A DNA stretch of 64,000 bases from Bacteroidetes bacterium 47-18 (GCA_001897155.1 MKSF01000004.1:1-64000), one strand, 5' to 3'; positions 1 through 8,180 are shown, numbered from the stretch's first letter. Notes: generated by a model from the letters alone, not told the origin. Numbers and translations: made by a program.

Positions 1-66
1 AACAGAGAAGTTAAGCCCCCCATGGCCGATGGTACTGCACATCGCGGGAGAGTAGGTAGCTGCCAT
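1..66 (+). rRNA. rrf: 5S ribosomal RNA, 3' end
   Basis: The window opens inside a 5S rRNA. The first ~65 bases carry the conserved 3' half (GAAGTTAAGC, the CCGATGGTACTGC stretch and GGGAGAGTAGGT.GCTGCCA). The 5' part lies outside the window. It is followed by a strong terminator, so this is the end of an rRNA operon. The exact 3' end is judged by eye to within a few bases. Confidence 0.93.
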
Positions 67-76
67 ATGTATTTAT

Positions 77-109
77 AACGCCTCAACATACTGTTGAGGC
101 GTTTTTTTT
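77..109 (+). terminator. Terminator of the rRNA operon
   Basis: Perfect 12-bp stem AACGCCTCAACA / TGTTGAGGCGTT with a 3-base loop, running straight into eight Ts. It sits about 10 bases after the 5S end. Confidence 0.95.
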
Positions 110-188
110 GTTGGGGGGAGTCCCTCGTGCTAACTACTCCTAACGGTGCTCTCATCAACCGTCAACAACCCCGTTCCACAAACAGAGC

Positions 189-281
189 TCATTCAACTCC
201 CAGGCCGGTCAGCTTTACAAACTCCGTTATAGACAAGTCCACTCCCTTACCGTCCCATTGATCTTGAATAAGGATCCTCAT
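189..281 (-). other. Possible remnant ORF in the 5S-downstream gap
   Basis: The stretch from the rRNA terminator to about base 325 holds no full gene. On the minus strand a 30-codon ATG ORF reads MRILIQDQWDGKGVDLSITE and ends in a protein-like way. The frame is open for only a few codons upstream before a TAG. It has no recognised family and may be a decayed gene end or chance. Confidence 0.2.
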
Positions 282-324
282 TGTCTGGGAAGTGAAAAAG
301 ATCGTAACGGAGGAACATTCCTAA

Positions 325-358
325 TAAAAAACAGCAGCCCGCTGACCGGCTGCTGCTA
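325..358 (-). terminator. Terminator of the copper-locus operon
   Basis: Read on the minus strand, AGCAGCCGG / CGGGCTGCT forms an imperfect hairpin around a short loop and is followed by six Ts. It lies ~45 bases after the stop codon of the barrel gene and ends the mbnP-mbnH-barrel operon. Confidence 0.75.
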
Positions 359-401
359 TCCAGGCTCCTGGTTTTAGAATGCAAGACCCTTATTGCTCCG
401 G

Positions 402-1349
402 TCATAATAACAGGGAAAAATGTATCATACTCCTGTTACCCGTTCGTACGGCGCCACTACCCAGATCCTGGAAAAGTACCGGCTGGAAATTGCCGCCAAA
501 GGTACATTTGCTGAAACTTATCTCGGCGCCTAAGGTGGCGAAAGCGGCCATTCCCCCCGTAGCACGTACGCTATACCCGCCATCCAGATCTTTCCCCGAA
601 CGCTCATAATGAAAGCCGGCATTAGGGGAGACCATCCATTTGTTGTTGAACCTGAATTTATAATACAGTTGCGTACTGCCGCTGAACCGGTTGCCGTAGT
701 AATAATCGTGCTTATTGGTGGTATTGATCTTATAGCCCGCGGTGATATTAAGGCCCGCATCCTGCAATCTTATATCATACATCCCCATAAATATAAAATC
801 TGTGCTTCCCGTTCCCAGTTGAAAGAGATTGGTGCCGGCATTGGTGCTGCTTTTGTCGGAGGGATTATACCTGCCCGTAGGCAATTTGATGCCGCCGCCT
901 ATCCATAGATCCTGCACCAGCAGCTTTCCTGAACTTTCACCGCTACCGGGCAGCGTTTTCTTACTGCGGAGCAAGCGGTAGAAGCCTAAGGCCGAAGCAT
1001 CCGACAGGCCGGTTTTTGCCACCGTTGCCGATTCATTGCTTTTTGCATTATAGCTCACCGGTATATACCCCATGATCCTGAATTTATCTTTTATGGTCCA
1101 GCCGCCCCACAGCTCGGTGGTATGATACTGCTCATCGGTGGTGAGATAGGTCCGCTTTCCGCCAGGGCCGAGATGCGTGGTTAAGACGCTGCCCCTGTAA
1201 CGGATACCTGCTATCTTTTTATTGAACTCGGGCAGTATGCCGATGTAATAGCTGCCGGCTCCGCAGCCGCAGATATCGCAGGCCCGGGCAGGCATAGCGC
1301 CCAGTATCAGCGCAGGAGGAAGGAGAACGGATAAGAGTGTTTTTTTCAT
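402..1349 (-). CDS. Outer-membrane beta-barrel protein with N-terminal CDICGCG motif
   Basis: A 315-residue exported protein. A signal peptide (MKKTLLSVLLPPALILGAMPARA) is followed at once by CDICGCG, so three cysteines sit at the mature N-terminus. The rest is aromatic-rich alternating strand sequence typical of a beta-barrel, ending LLL. It is the last gene of a three-gene minus-strand operon with a 16-base gap to the diheme gene. I infer an outer-membrane transporter or channel and propose that the cysteine cluster binds metal, probably copper, because of its neighbours. No closer family is recognised. Confidence 0.8.
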   Translation of the reverse strand: MKKTLLSVLLPPALILGAMPARACDICGCGAGSYYIGILPEFNKKIAGIRYRGSVLTTHLGPGGKRTYLTTDEQYHTTELWGGWTIKDKFRIMGYIPVSYNAKSNESATVAKTGLSDASALGFYRLLRSKKTLPGSGESSGKLLVQDLWIGGGIKLPTGRYNPSDKSSTNAGTNLFQLGTGSTDFIFMGMYDIRLQDAGLNITAGYKINTTNKHDYYYGNRFSGSTQLYYKFRFNNKWMVSPNAGFHYERSGKDLDGGYSVRATGGMAAFATLGAEISFSKCTFGGNFQPVLFQDLGSGAVRTGNRSMIHFSLLL

Positions 1350-1365
1350 TATGAATCTATATTAG

Positions 1366-2415
1366 CTATTCAGCCAGTAATTTATTTCTTACAAAATGCT
1401 CGTCATTCAGGGTGTTTAAGAATGCTTTCAACTGTACACGTTCTTCAGCGGACAGCTCAATACCGTATTGCCCGTTCCCTTTATCCAGCAACGGGTCGAT
1501 ATTCTGCACATAGGTCATGCCGCCTGCGTATTTATCTAATACCGCGTCCAGTGTGTAAAACCTGCCGTCATGCATATAGGGTGCGGTGTATTTCAGGTTA
1601 CGGAGGCTCGGCACTTTAAATTTATACCTGTCCGATTCGTCCAGGGTTACCCCGTACCTGCCGGGGTCCCCGTTGAAGCCTATACCGATCCCGTTATTCC
1701 TGTAGCTGATATCTGTAAACAGCGGCTCTTTATGACAGGAGGCACATTTACGCTGGAATATGGTGTAGCCGGCCTGCTCTGTTGCTGTAAATACGGCTTC
1801 ATTCCTCATAACGCTGTCGTACCGGGAGTTACTGCTGATGCACATCACCATGAACTGGGACAATGCCTTTAATAGTGTTGCGGTAGTGATCTCCGGGCTG
1901 CCGAATGCTTCCCGGAACATAGACGGGTATTCCGGGTGCGCTCTCAGCTTTTCCAGGACATTATCCAGGGTCTCATCCATTTCTTCAAAAGTAGTAATGG
2001 GGACCACCGGCTGCAGGTCCAGGTCAAATACGCCGCCGTCCAGGTTGAACGTGCCGTGCCAGGCCAGGTTCATAATAGGAGGTGCATTACGCCTCCCCAG
2101 CCTGTCATCTATACCATGGCTGACATCGTGGCCGTGATGGGTGAAGCCTGAAGACTGGATATGACAGCTACCGCAGCTAACGGTATTGTTCCGGCTGAGC
2201 CGGGGCTCATAGAACAGCTTTCTTCCCAGTTTAAAGCCGGCTTCCGTTACCGGGTTGGTATCAAAATGATAGGCCGGTTCGGGGAAATGCACCGGCTTTT
2301 CAAACCCCAGGAATTTCCGGAGGTCTTCTTCCAGTCCCCTGATATCTTTTTTACAGGATACCATCAGGATAATGAATGACAGGATCAGCAACAGGGCATT
2401 GGTTCTTTTTTTCAT
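1366..2415 (-). CDS. MbnH/MauG-like diheme cytochrome c peroxidase family lipoprotein
   Basis: A 349-residue lipoprotein (lipobox LMVSC, Cys21) with two c-type heme motifs, CGSCH at 81-85 and CASCHK at 224-229, in the bacterial cytochrome c peroxidase/MauG fold. Members of this family that sit beside MbnP-type proteins (MbnH) use a bis-Fe(IV) state to oxidise a tryptophan of the partner to kynurenine. The gene is 16 bases downstream of an MbnP-like gene, which supports MbnH-like use over simple H2O2 detoxification. Its place would be the periplasmic face of a membrane. The partner-oxidation role is inferred from context. Confidence 0.88.
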   Translation of the reverse strand: MKKRTNALLLILSFIILMVSCKKDIRGLEEDLRKFLGFEKPVHFPEPAYHFDTNPVTEAGFKLGRKLFYEPRLSRNNTVSCGSCHIQSSGFTHHGHDVSHGIDDRLGRRNAPPIMNLAWHGTFNLDGGVFDLDLQPVVPITTFEEMDETLDNVLEKLRAHPEYPSMFREAFGSPEITTATLLKALSQFMVMCISSNSRYDSVMRNEAVFTATEQAGYTIFQRKCASCHKEPLFTDISYRNNGIGIGFNGDPGRYGVTLDESDRYKFKVPSLRNLKYTAPYMHDGRFYTLDAVLDKYAGGMTYVQNIDPLLDKGNGQYGIELSAEERVQLKAFLNTLNDEHFVRNKLLAE

Positions 2416-2430
2416 AGTTCGAAACAGGTG

Positions 2431-3240
2431 CTAATTTTCAGTGTGATCGTGGGTAAACATACCTGCCAGGTTATCGGCGATATGTACGCTGAAGTCGCTG
2501 AACATTACGGAAGGATGTGTAGCGATGCTGATGGTGTTCTGCCCGCTCAGCACTTTACCGATATCCACCATTAAATGGATATTGCTGCTCCTGTCCTTTC
2601 TTACCTTTGCTTCGCCGGCTGCGGTAAGATCAATGGATATCTCCCTGATATTATTGATGGTAGGGGCATTGTAGCCGCCGAATCCGCCGATGTGGTACCT
2701 GAACTTATGCTGCCCGCTTCCGTCTGCCGGAGCAACGTCTGACATGCCTTCGAACTTAAAGAAGATATAGCCGCTGTTCCATCCCCAGTACATTCCGTCG
2801 TCCATACCGCCGGAGGGGTCCAGCACGCCTGTTCTTTGGTCTACATCCAGGGTGCTCCTGAGACTGTCTACGCCGAGGATAAATACCAGCCTGGTGTAGT
2901 CGCCTTCGGGAACTTTCAGCCGGGCAAAACGGGTGTCAGGGTCGGACTCCTTGACCAGGAAATAGCTGTCGTTCTGGGGAATGGTATAAGATGTGCCGTC
3001 CGCTTTATATACCCTGAAATTGCTTACATAGTATTGTACCAGGCTGATCGTATAATCTTCTCCCGAGGCATTGGTGTACGTGGTGTTGTTCAGGTAAAGG
3101 TTGGTTCCCCCGACGATGTTGTCAAATTCTACGGAAAGGGGTGCCAGGTTCTTGTCATTAAAGATCGGTTCTGTTTTTTCTTTTTTACAGGCTGCGAAAA
3201 AAATACTGCAGGCTAATAAAGATGGAATGACGCTTTTCAT
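2431..3240 (-). CDS. MbnP-like copper-associated lipoprotein
   Basis: A 269-residue lipoprotein (lipobox FAAC, Cys18) with the MbnP-domain signature: a QYYVSNFRVY segment near residue 70, and MDDGMYWGWNSGYIFFKFEG at 146-165 with Trp152 and Trp154. The tail is His-rich (MFTHDHTEN). In the characterised MbnP, a tryptophan is oxidised to kynurenine by MbnH and this promotes copper binding. Which Trp would be modified here is unknown. First gene of the operon, divergent from a small Cys protein and an AraC regulator. Confidence 0.88.
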   Translation of the reverse strand: MKSVIPSLLACSIFFAACKKEKTEPIFNDKNLAPLSVEFDNIVGGTNLYLNNTTYTNASGEDYTISLVQYYVSNFRVYKADGTSYTIPQNDSYFLVKESDPDTRFARLKVPEGDYTRLVFILGVDSLRSTLDVDQRTGVLDPSGGMDDGMYWGWNSGYIFFKFEGMSDVAPADGSGQHKFRYHIGGFGGYNAPTINNIREISIDLTAAGEAKVRKDRSSNIHLMVDIGKVLSGQNTISIATHPSVMFSDFSVHIADNLAGMFTHDHTEN

Positions 3241-3264
3241 TTTCAGATTTTATTAGGTGGACCT

Positions 3265-3272
3265 CAAAGATA
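3265..3272 (-). promoter_or_regulatory. -7 element upstream of the mbnP-like operon
   Basis: The minus strand reads TATCTTTG, an exact match to the Bacteroidota -7 consensus TAnnTTTG, about 25 bases before the ATG. I see no clear -33 TTTG at the usual spacing. Confidence 0.5.
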
Positions 3273-3405
3273 CCCGTTTACATAGATGCATGCTGTGGCC
3301 GGATTGATTCTCTGAAAAGACGGATTGATTATTGAAATAAACGGATGTTATCGGAAGCGGGCAGGGGTGTTTTCCTGTTTTTATACCTCTAAAAAGGCAG
3401 GTTTT

Positions 3406-3437
3406 TTTGATGAAGCCAGGAAATGCCGTTACATTTG
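3406..3437 (+). promoter_or_regulatory. Consensus Bacteroidota promoter
   Basis: TTTG at 3406-3409, 20 bases, then TACATTTG at 3430-3437, matching TTTG-N19-21-TAnnTTTG exactly. Transcription would begin near 3443-3446. That leaves almost no leader before the proposed TTG start of the next gene, so the message may be leaderless or the start lies further in. Confidence 0.65.
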
Positions 3438-3444
3438 TAATGGT

Positions 3445-3819
3445 TTGAAAAGGTTACTCTCCATATTGCTGCTGGTTTCGTTTGTGGTGCAATCCACAAG
3501 CCAGTTGTGGATCATGGGCGCTTTCTTTGCCAACAGGGACTATATCGCCAGGGTGCTCTGTATCAATAAAGACGTCCCGGCATCCAACTGTAACGGGGCC
3601 TGTTACCTGAAAAAGCAGCTTCATAAAGACAGGGAAAAGCAGGAAAAGCAAAACCCTGATCTAAAGCTCAAGGAAGTGATCTTGTTTTACGAGGCTCCGC
3701 GGCTGCTTACCGTTGCTATAATGATCTTTGACCCGGTAGTGGAAAAAACAAAATTCGCTGTGTACCGGGATCCCGTTTCCCAGGCTTATATGCCTTCCGT
3801 TTTTCATCCTCCCGCATGA
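3445..3819 (+). CDS. Small membrane-anchored Cys-containing protein of the copper locus
   Basis: About 125 residues: a hydrophobic N-terminus (LKRLLSILLLVSFVVQSTSQ), then a soluble part with LCINKD...NCNGACYLKKQL, three closely spaced cysteines, and a Lys/Glu-rich segment. I recall similar CxN(K/R)-CNGxCYL proteins near metal-uptake genes of Bacteroidota, but they have no function known to me. The frame is open back to 3325. I chose the TTG at 3445 because it begins the signal/anchor sequence and follows a consensus promoter. It is divergent from mbnP and 43 bases ahead of the AraC gene. Confidence 0.7.
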   Translation: MKRLLSILLLVSFVVQSTSQLWIMGAFFANRDYIARVLCINKDVPASNCNGACYLKKQLHKDREKQEKQNPDLKLKEVILFYEAPRLLTVAIMIFDPVVEKTKFAVYRDPVSQAYMPSVFHPPA

Positions 3820-3862
3820 TGGTTGTATAATTAATTCCTGTTAATTGTTCAACTATTAAATT

Positions 3863-4741
3863 ATGTGTATAAAGACAGATGATCTAACTGTTTTTACACT
3901 CAGTGATTTTAATACAGACAACTATGGTTTCCTGATGTTCCCGATCGGACAGGCAGGGAATGTCAGCCCGGCTTTGCTTGCTGCACACAAACAGCAGTAC
4001 TACTCCGTTTTATATTGTAAAGATGGCAGCGGTACCGTACACGTGGATAAGGAAGTAATAGCGCTCCGGGAGGAAATGATTGTATGTATCAGTCCCCAGA
4101 GTGTATGCAGTTATGCTATTGATCCCGGTGCTGCCGGATGGATGATCTTTTTTTCCGAAGCCTTCTTCTCCCTGCGGTATAATGATAATGTGCTGCATCA
4201 TTTCAGTTGCCTCAGGAGTAGTGTGGTATGTAAGCACCTGCTTACGGGAGAGGCCGTTGCCAAATGGAGCTTTATAATGGACGTGATGTCGGAGGAGTAT
4301 AACGCCCGGAATACGGATGCCAGGAATGTGCTGCGCTCGTATCTCAATATCCTGCTATCAGAGCTGAACAGGTACCATCCCGTTGCCAGGCCGGCTGAAT
4401 ATACCGGGAGCGATAAGGAGCAGAAGGTCATGGCCTTTGAGAAGTTACTGGACAGCAATTTTCATAAGGAGAAGCTGCCTTCCTATTATGCCGGCTGCCT
4501 GCATATTTCCGTTAATTACCTGAACCGTATCTGTAATGAAAGAAGAGGGATGTCATCTGGTGACCTGATCAGGAAGCGGGTGGTGCTGGAAGCGGAAAGG
4601 CTGCTGCATTATACTGCCAGGAACATTTCGGAGATTGCTTTTGAGCTGGGTTTTGATAGTATTTCCTATTTCACTACTTTCTTTAAGAAATATACGGGCT
4701 TATCCCCGGAGGCTTTCAGGAAGCAGATGCGGTCGGTTTAA
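3863..4741 (+). CDS. AraC-family transcriptional regulator
   Basis: 292 residues. The N-terminal ~170 residues resemble a cupin-like AraC sensing domain. The C-terminal ~100 residues are a two-helix-turn-helix AraC DNA-binding domain, ending with the hallmark ISEIAFELGFDSISYFTTFF.KYTGLSPEAFRK. It follows the small Cys protein in the same direction, so it may be co-transcribed and may control the divergent copper operon. The inducer is unknown. Confidence 0.9.
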   Translation: MCIKTDDLTVFTLSDFNTDNYGFLMFPIGQAGNVSPALLAAHKQQYYSVLYCKDGSGTVHVDKEVIALREEMIVCISPQSVCSYAIDPGAAGWMIFFSEAFFSLRYNDNVLHHFSCLRSSVVCKHLLTGEAVAKWSFIMDVMSEEYNARNTDARNVLRSYLNILLSELNRYHPVARPAEYTGSDKEQKVMAFEKLLDSNFHKEKLPSYYAGCLHISVNYLNRICNERRGMSSGDLIRKRVVLEAERLLHYTARNISEIAFELGFDSISYFTTFFKKYTGLSPEAFRKQMRSV

Positions 4742-4842
4742 TGCCCGGAAATATAAAAATATCGGTAGGGAAGTGTAACGGTTGCCTGTGGTATGGGGGA
4801 CGGGGCACGCCGGAATATTGTAAGGCTTTATACGCGGGTCTT

Positions 4843-4873
4843 CCCCGGCGGTCCCTAACCGGGACTGCCGGGG
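4843..4873. terminator. GC-rich hairpin between convergent genes
   Basis: CCCCGGCGGTCCC / GGGACTGCCGGGG pairs over 13 bp with one G-T wobble around loop TAACC. It lies between the convergent AraC and flavoprotein genes and could end both transcripts, but there is no T-run on either side. Confidence 0.45.
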
Positions 4874-4876
4874 CAT

Positions 4877-5929
4877 TCAGAAGGATTCCTGTGTAAGCTC
4901 ATTATTGACCATAGCTCCTGCCAGGTTTCCTGCTGCTACTGCATACGCAACGGAACGCATCATACCGGCGTTGTCTCCGCAGGCATATACGCTGGCAACA
5001 GAGGTTTTGTGAACCTGGTCTGTTTTGATATGTCCTGCCTCTGTAAATTCGCAACCCAAAGCTGCCGGAATATCGCAGTGCTGTTCGAACGGAATGGCAG
5101 CATAGACCGCCTCAAAATGCTCTTTTGTACCGTCTTCAAAGATCAGCGCGCTCACCTGGCCGTTTTGGTGTATGATCTCTTTTACATTTTTCTCTATGAT
5201 GCCGATATGATGCTTTTGAAGCCTGGCAAGCTGTTCCGGGTTGAAATCCGCTTTTCCCGGGGTGACTATGGAAAGGTCATGGGTCAGGTTATTGACCAGG
5301 GACGCGATGTGCACGGCCCTTTCCCCGTTGGCCATGATCGCTGTTTTCTTATGCTTAAATTCATAGCCGTGGCAGTACGGACAATGAATAACGGTTTTAC
5401 CCCAGCAGTCTTCAAAGCCTTTTATTTCCGGAAGCAGGTCTTTTACCCCCGTAGCGAAGATCAGCTTTTTTGCAGCGAACTTTTCACCGGATCGTGTGAT
5501 GATCTCGAAACCGGTTGCTGTCGGGCGACCTTGTACGGCCAGGTCTTCAACGAATTGTACAGACTCGTATCTCAATACCTGCTCTCTGGCGCTGGCTGCA
5601 ATTGCCGAGGGAACAGCGCCATCCTGTGTGATGAAATTATGCGAATGCGGCGTATAGCGGTTGCAGGGCCGGCCGCTGTCAATAATAAGCGTCTTCTTTA
5701 AGGAGCGGCCTAAGGCCATGGCCGCGGAAAGCCCGGCATAGCTGCCGCCTATGATGATCACGTCGAATTGCTGATGCGCTGTCATAACATTGGATTTTGT
5801 AAATGCGGTGAAAGAATATGGTAAAGTTAAAGCAGTGAGCACAAGACCGCCCTGTTTAATAAGTTGCCTTCGTGTTATGGTATGTTTTAGGACGGTATTA
5901 CGGCTACAGACCGCTTTTTGCTTTGTCAT
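4877..5929 (-). CDS. Thioredoxin-reductase-like FAD/NAD(P) oxidoreductase with Tat-like leader
   Basis: 350 residues. From residue ~53 a Rossmann motif (FDVIIIGGSYAGLSAA) binds FAD. CPYCHGYE near 190 gives a redox CxxC, and YACGDNAG near the end is the second FAD site. This is the thioredoxin reductase superfamily. It is unusual in having a ~48-residue N-terminal extension with TRRQLIKQGG followed by LVLTALTLP, which looks like a twin-arginine signal. An internal ATG (MTAHQQF, residue 49) would give the usual cytosolic form, but no good ribosome-binding site precedes it. Substrate unknown. Confidence 0.85.
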   Translation of the reverse strand: MTKQKAVCSRNTVLKHTITRRQLIKQGGLVLTALTLPYSFTAFTKSNVMTAHQQFDVIIIGGSYAGLSAAMALGRSLKKTLIIDSGRPCNRYTPHSHNFITQDGAVPSAIAASAREQVLRYESVQFVEDLAVQGRPTATGFEIITRSGEKFAAKKLIFATGVKDLLPEIKGFEDCWGKTVIHCPYCHGYEFKHKKTAIMANGERAVHIASLVNNLTHDLSIVTPGKADFNPEQLARLQKHHIGIIEKNVKEIIHQNGQVSALIFEDGTKEHFEAVYAAIPFEQHCDIPAALGCEFTEAGHIKTDQVHKTSVASVYACGDNAGMMRSVAYAVAAGNLAGAMVNNELTQESF

Positions 5930-6044
5930 TTTGTGTGGATACTTTGTGTTTTTCAGGTTGATGAAATGCCCGGTGACCCGGCTGCTGTCCTTTAAAAGAG
6001 ATCATCCCGCCGTAGTTTATTTGATTATTAATGCAATTATGTTC

Positions 6045-6087
6045 CAAAAATAAGGAAAATTACATCTAATGCAATATTGTTGCATTA
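6045..6087 (-). promoter_or_regulatory. Promoter with palindromic operator for the flavoprotein gene
   Basis: On the minus strand the -7 box is TATTTTTG (6052-6045) with TTG as -33 at 6074-6072, spacing 19. The palindrome TAATGCAA-N5-TTGCATTA (6067-6087) covers the -33 box, and a further half-site TAATGCAA lies at 6029-6036 near the start of transcription. This layout suits a repressor. The rest of 5930-6418 holds no gene I can support. Confidence 0.6.
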
Positions 6088-6418
6088 ATTTATTCTTATG
6101 ACACGGATCTGCACCGCTTACAATAAGTGGAAACGATGTGCACAGTGTCCGGCACTTATTTTGTCGGCTGCTGGCGATCTGCTGCTTGAAAGGTTTACAG
6201 CAGGTGATCAATCCGGGTGCTTCGGTTGTGGTAATATATGGAAGACATGGGATGCCTGTTTGTTTAAAAATATCTGTAAATACCTGTATTCAAAGCTCTC
6301 CTGGAGTATAATAGTGGTCGGAGCAGGATAGGGGGTCTGATTTAAGAGGTAGCTTTTATCTGTGCGGGAAGGATATAACTTAAAAAAGACGTGTACAGTG
6401 CTGTTATGGCCGCTGCTG

Positions 6419-7804
6419 CTAAGAATCTTCCTTAATGTTACGGAAGTTTTTGAGCTTATTGTAGAGTGTTTTCCTGTCAATGTTTAATCTTTGGGCGGTC
6501 CGGGTCTTATTGTAATTCTCTTCCCGGAGCACTCTCAGGATCTCTTCTATCTCGGCCTGCAGGCCTTTGGTCTTGAAATCGTGGCCTGTTTCAGCGCCAC
6601 CGGCGTGCGGGCTGCCGTCCGGGCCCGGGAGATGGTTGTCATAGACCAACGCACTTAAGAAATCGGTTGGCATGCATTCCCTGGTGATCATATCGTCAGC
6701 CATCAGGCAACCCCGCCTGATGATATTCTTCAACTGCCGGATATTACCGGGCCAGCTATATGTATAGAAGTCCTTAAGTAACGCAGGATTTACACCCCTG
6801 ATATGCTTGCCCAGGTCTTTATTGGCCCCCGCTATAAAAAAGTCAATGAACAGGTCGAGGTCTTCAATGCGTTCCCGGAGGGGGGGAATATTGATCTCGA
6901 ACTCGTTGAGACGGTAAAACAGGTCTTCCCGGAACCTGCCTTCCCTGACAGCATTTTCCAGCCTTTCATTGGATGCCACAATGATCCTGATGTCAATATC
7001 TATTTCCTTATTGCCGCCTACACGCCTTATTTTTCCTTCCTCGATGGCCCGGAGCAGCAGTATCTGGACATTATAGTCCAGGTTACCGATCTCGTCCAGG
7101 AAAATGGTACCGTTATTGGCTTCCTCAAAGGCCCCGGTCTTATTGTCCACCGCGCTGGTAAAGCTGCCTTTCTCGTGACCGAACAGCTCGCTGGCCGCCA
7201 GCTCCTTGCTGAGGCAGCCGCAATCGATCGCCACAAACGGTCCGTCCCGGAATTTGCCTTCGCTTAGCTGCCGGGCTACCGATTCCTTGCCTGTTCCGGT
7301 TTCGCCGTAGATAATGACCTTGAAATTGGTATCTGCCACCACGCTGATCTGCTTATTGAGCTCGGTCGCGGCTTTGCTGTGCGGCTGTACGTAGGAAGCC
7401 GGCTGAGGTATGGAAGCGCTGCTTGCGGGCGCCCTCGCTTTCACGTTGCCCGCGGTACGCCGGATATCCTCCAGTATGGCTTCGAAAGCGAAAGGTTTGG
7501 AATAGCAGTTTTCAGCACCCATTTTGACCAGTGCGATGGCATCGGCAACATTGAGCTGGTCCAGCAGGAAAAAAATGGGGAGGTACCCATTGGCATCCTG
7601 GAGCTTTTTCAGGATTTTTTTAGGGCAATGCTCTGTCATGAGCGGAACACCTGCTACTACAATGTCGCTTAAGCCTGCTTTAATATTTTCAAGGCCGCTG
7701 GTGATATCAGTGATTACAGTTAGCTGAAAAGGAAAATTTTTAATGTGGGATTTGAAAATTTTAGTCAGTAAAGGATCATCGCTTAACAATAATAGGTTAT
7801 TCAT
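6419..7804 (-). CDS. NtrC-type sigma-54 activator with degenerate receiver domain
   Basis: 461 residues in three parts. Residues 1-120 form a receiver-like domain that keeps the acidic pair (Asp9-Asp10) and the CYSKPF lysine, but has Gly52 where the phospho-accepting Asp should be. The centre is an AAA+ ATPase: Walker A GETGTGKE, then FLDEIGNL. Its sigma-54 contact loop reads GSFTSA rather than GAFTGA. The end is a Fis-type helix-turn-helix (NYNKTRTAQRLNIDRKTLYNKL). It should activate sigma-54 promoters without ordinary phosphorylation. No histidine kinase is adjacent. rpoN lies at 27.6 kb. Confidence 0.93.
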   Translation of the reverse strand: MNNLLLLSDDPLLTKIFKSHIKNFPFQLTVITDITSGLENIKAGLSDIVVAGVPLMTEHCPKKILKKLQDANGYLPIFFLLDQLNVADAIALVKMGAENCYSKPFAFEAILEDIRRTAGNVKARAPASSASIPQPASYVQPHSKAATELNKQISVVADTNFKVIIYGETGTGKESVARQLSEGKFRDGPFVAIDCGCLSKELAASELFGHEKGSFTSAVDNKTGAFEEANNGTIFLDEIGNLDYNVQILLLRAIEEGKIRRVGGNKEIDIDIRIIVASNERLENAVREGRFREDLFYRLNEFEINIPPLRERIEDLDLFIDFFIAGANKDLGKHIRGVNPALLKDFYTYSWPGNIRQLKNIIRRGCLMADDMITRECMPTDFLSALVYDNHLPGPDGSPHAGGAETGHDFKTKGLQAEIEEILRVLREENYNKTRTAQRLNIDRKTLYNKLKNFRNIKEDS

Positions 7805-7915
7805 TATTCAGTGCGTGGTTTATTATGTGGTTTATACAGGTTATTAAATCAACGCCGGGCCACACTACTTAGTTGGGTGCTTTTCTGAATTTAGGAAATA
7901 TTTATGTTAAACTAT

Positions 7916-8180
7916 TAGTTTTGAATGAGTTAGGGGCATTGTTCGGAACTTTTGCAGGTACTGAAAATTCAGCTTATATGGGCCTGCTTATATTTCCCGG
8001 GAACAGGACCGGTAAAGCGTTAAAAGATCCGGTATGGCGGGTGTCTCCTGGAAAGTAGGAAAGATGACGCATTCAGAACCTCGGCGGGCCGTCCGGTAAT
8101 GATTGGGCATTGTTTCCAGTCAGGAGTACGAACAGGGTTAACAGAAAATGAGGCTGACCTTCCGGACAGCCTCATTTTCT
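7916..8180 (+). other. Promoter-to-hairpin stretch without a clear gene
   Basis: The 484-base gap 7805-8288 has no convincing protein gene. On the plus strand a TAGTTTTG -7 box (7916-7923) is followed ~220 bases later by a perfect 14-bp stem AGAAAATGAGGCTG / CAGCCTCATTTTCT (8143-8180). Only a 26-residue ATG ORF (7978-8058) lies between. It could be a small RNA or a tiny peptide gene. The hairpin may equally end the ecotin transcript on the other strand. Confidence 0.25.

Noticed and set aside
379-908. Plus-strand ORFs across the barrel gene
   Set aside because: They lie antisense to a protein with a signal peptide and barrel pattern; their own translations lack any motif.
6098-6480. ORFs in the gap between the flavoprotein and sigma-54 activator genes
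   Set aside because: Low-complexity translations without signals, and partly antisense to the activator gene. The gap is better explained by promoter and operator sequence.
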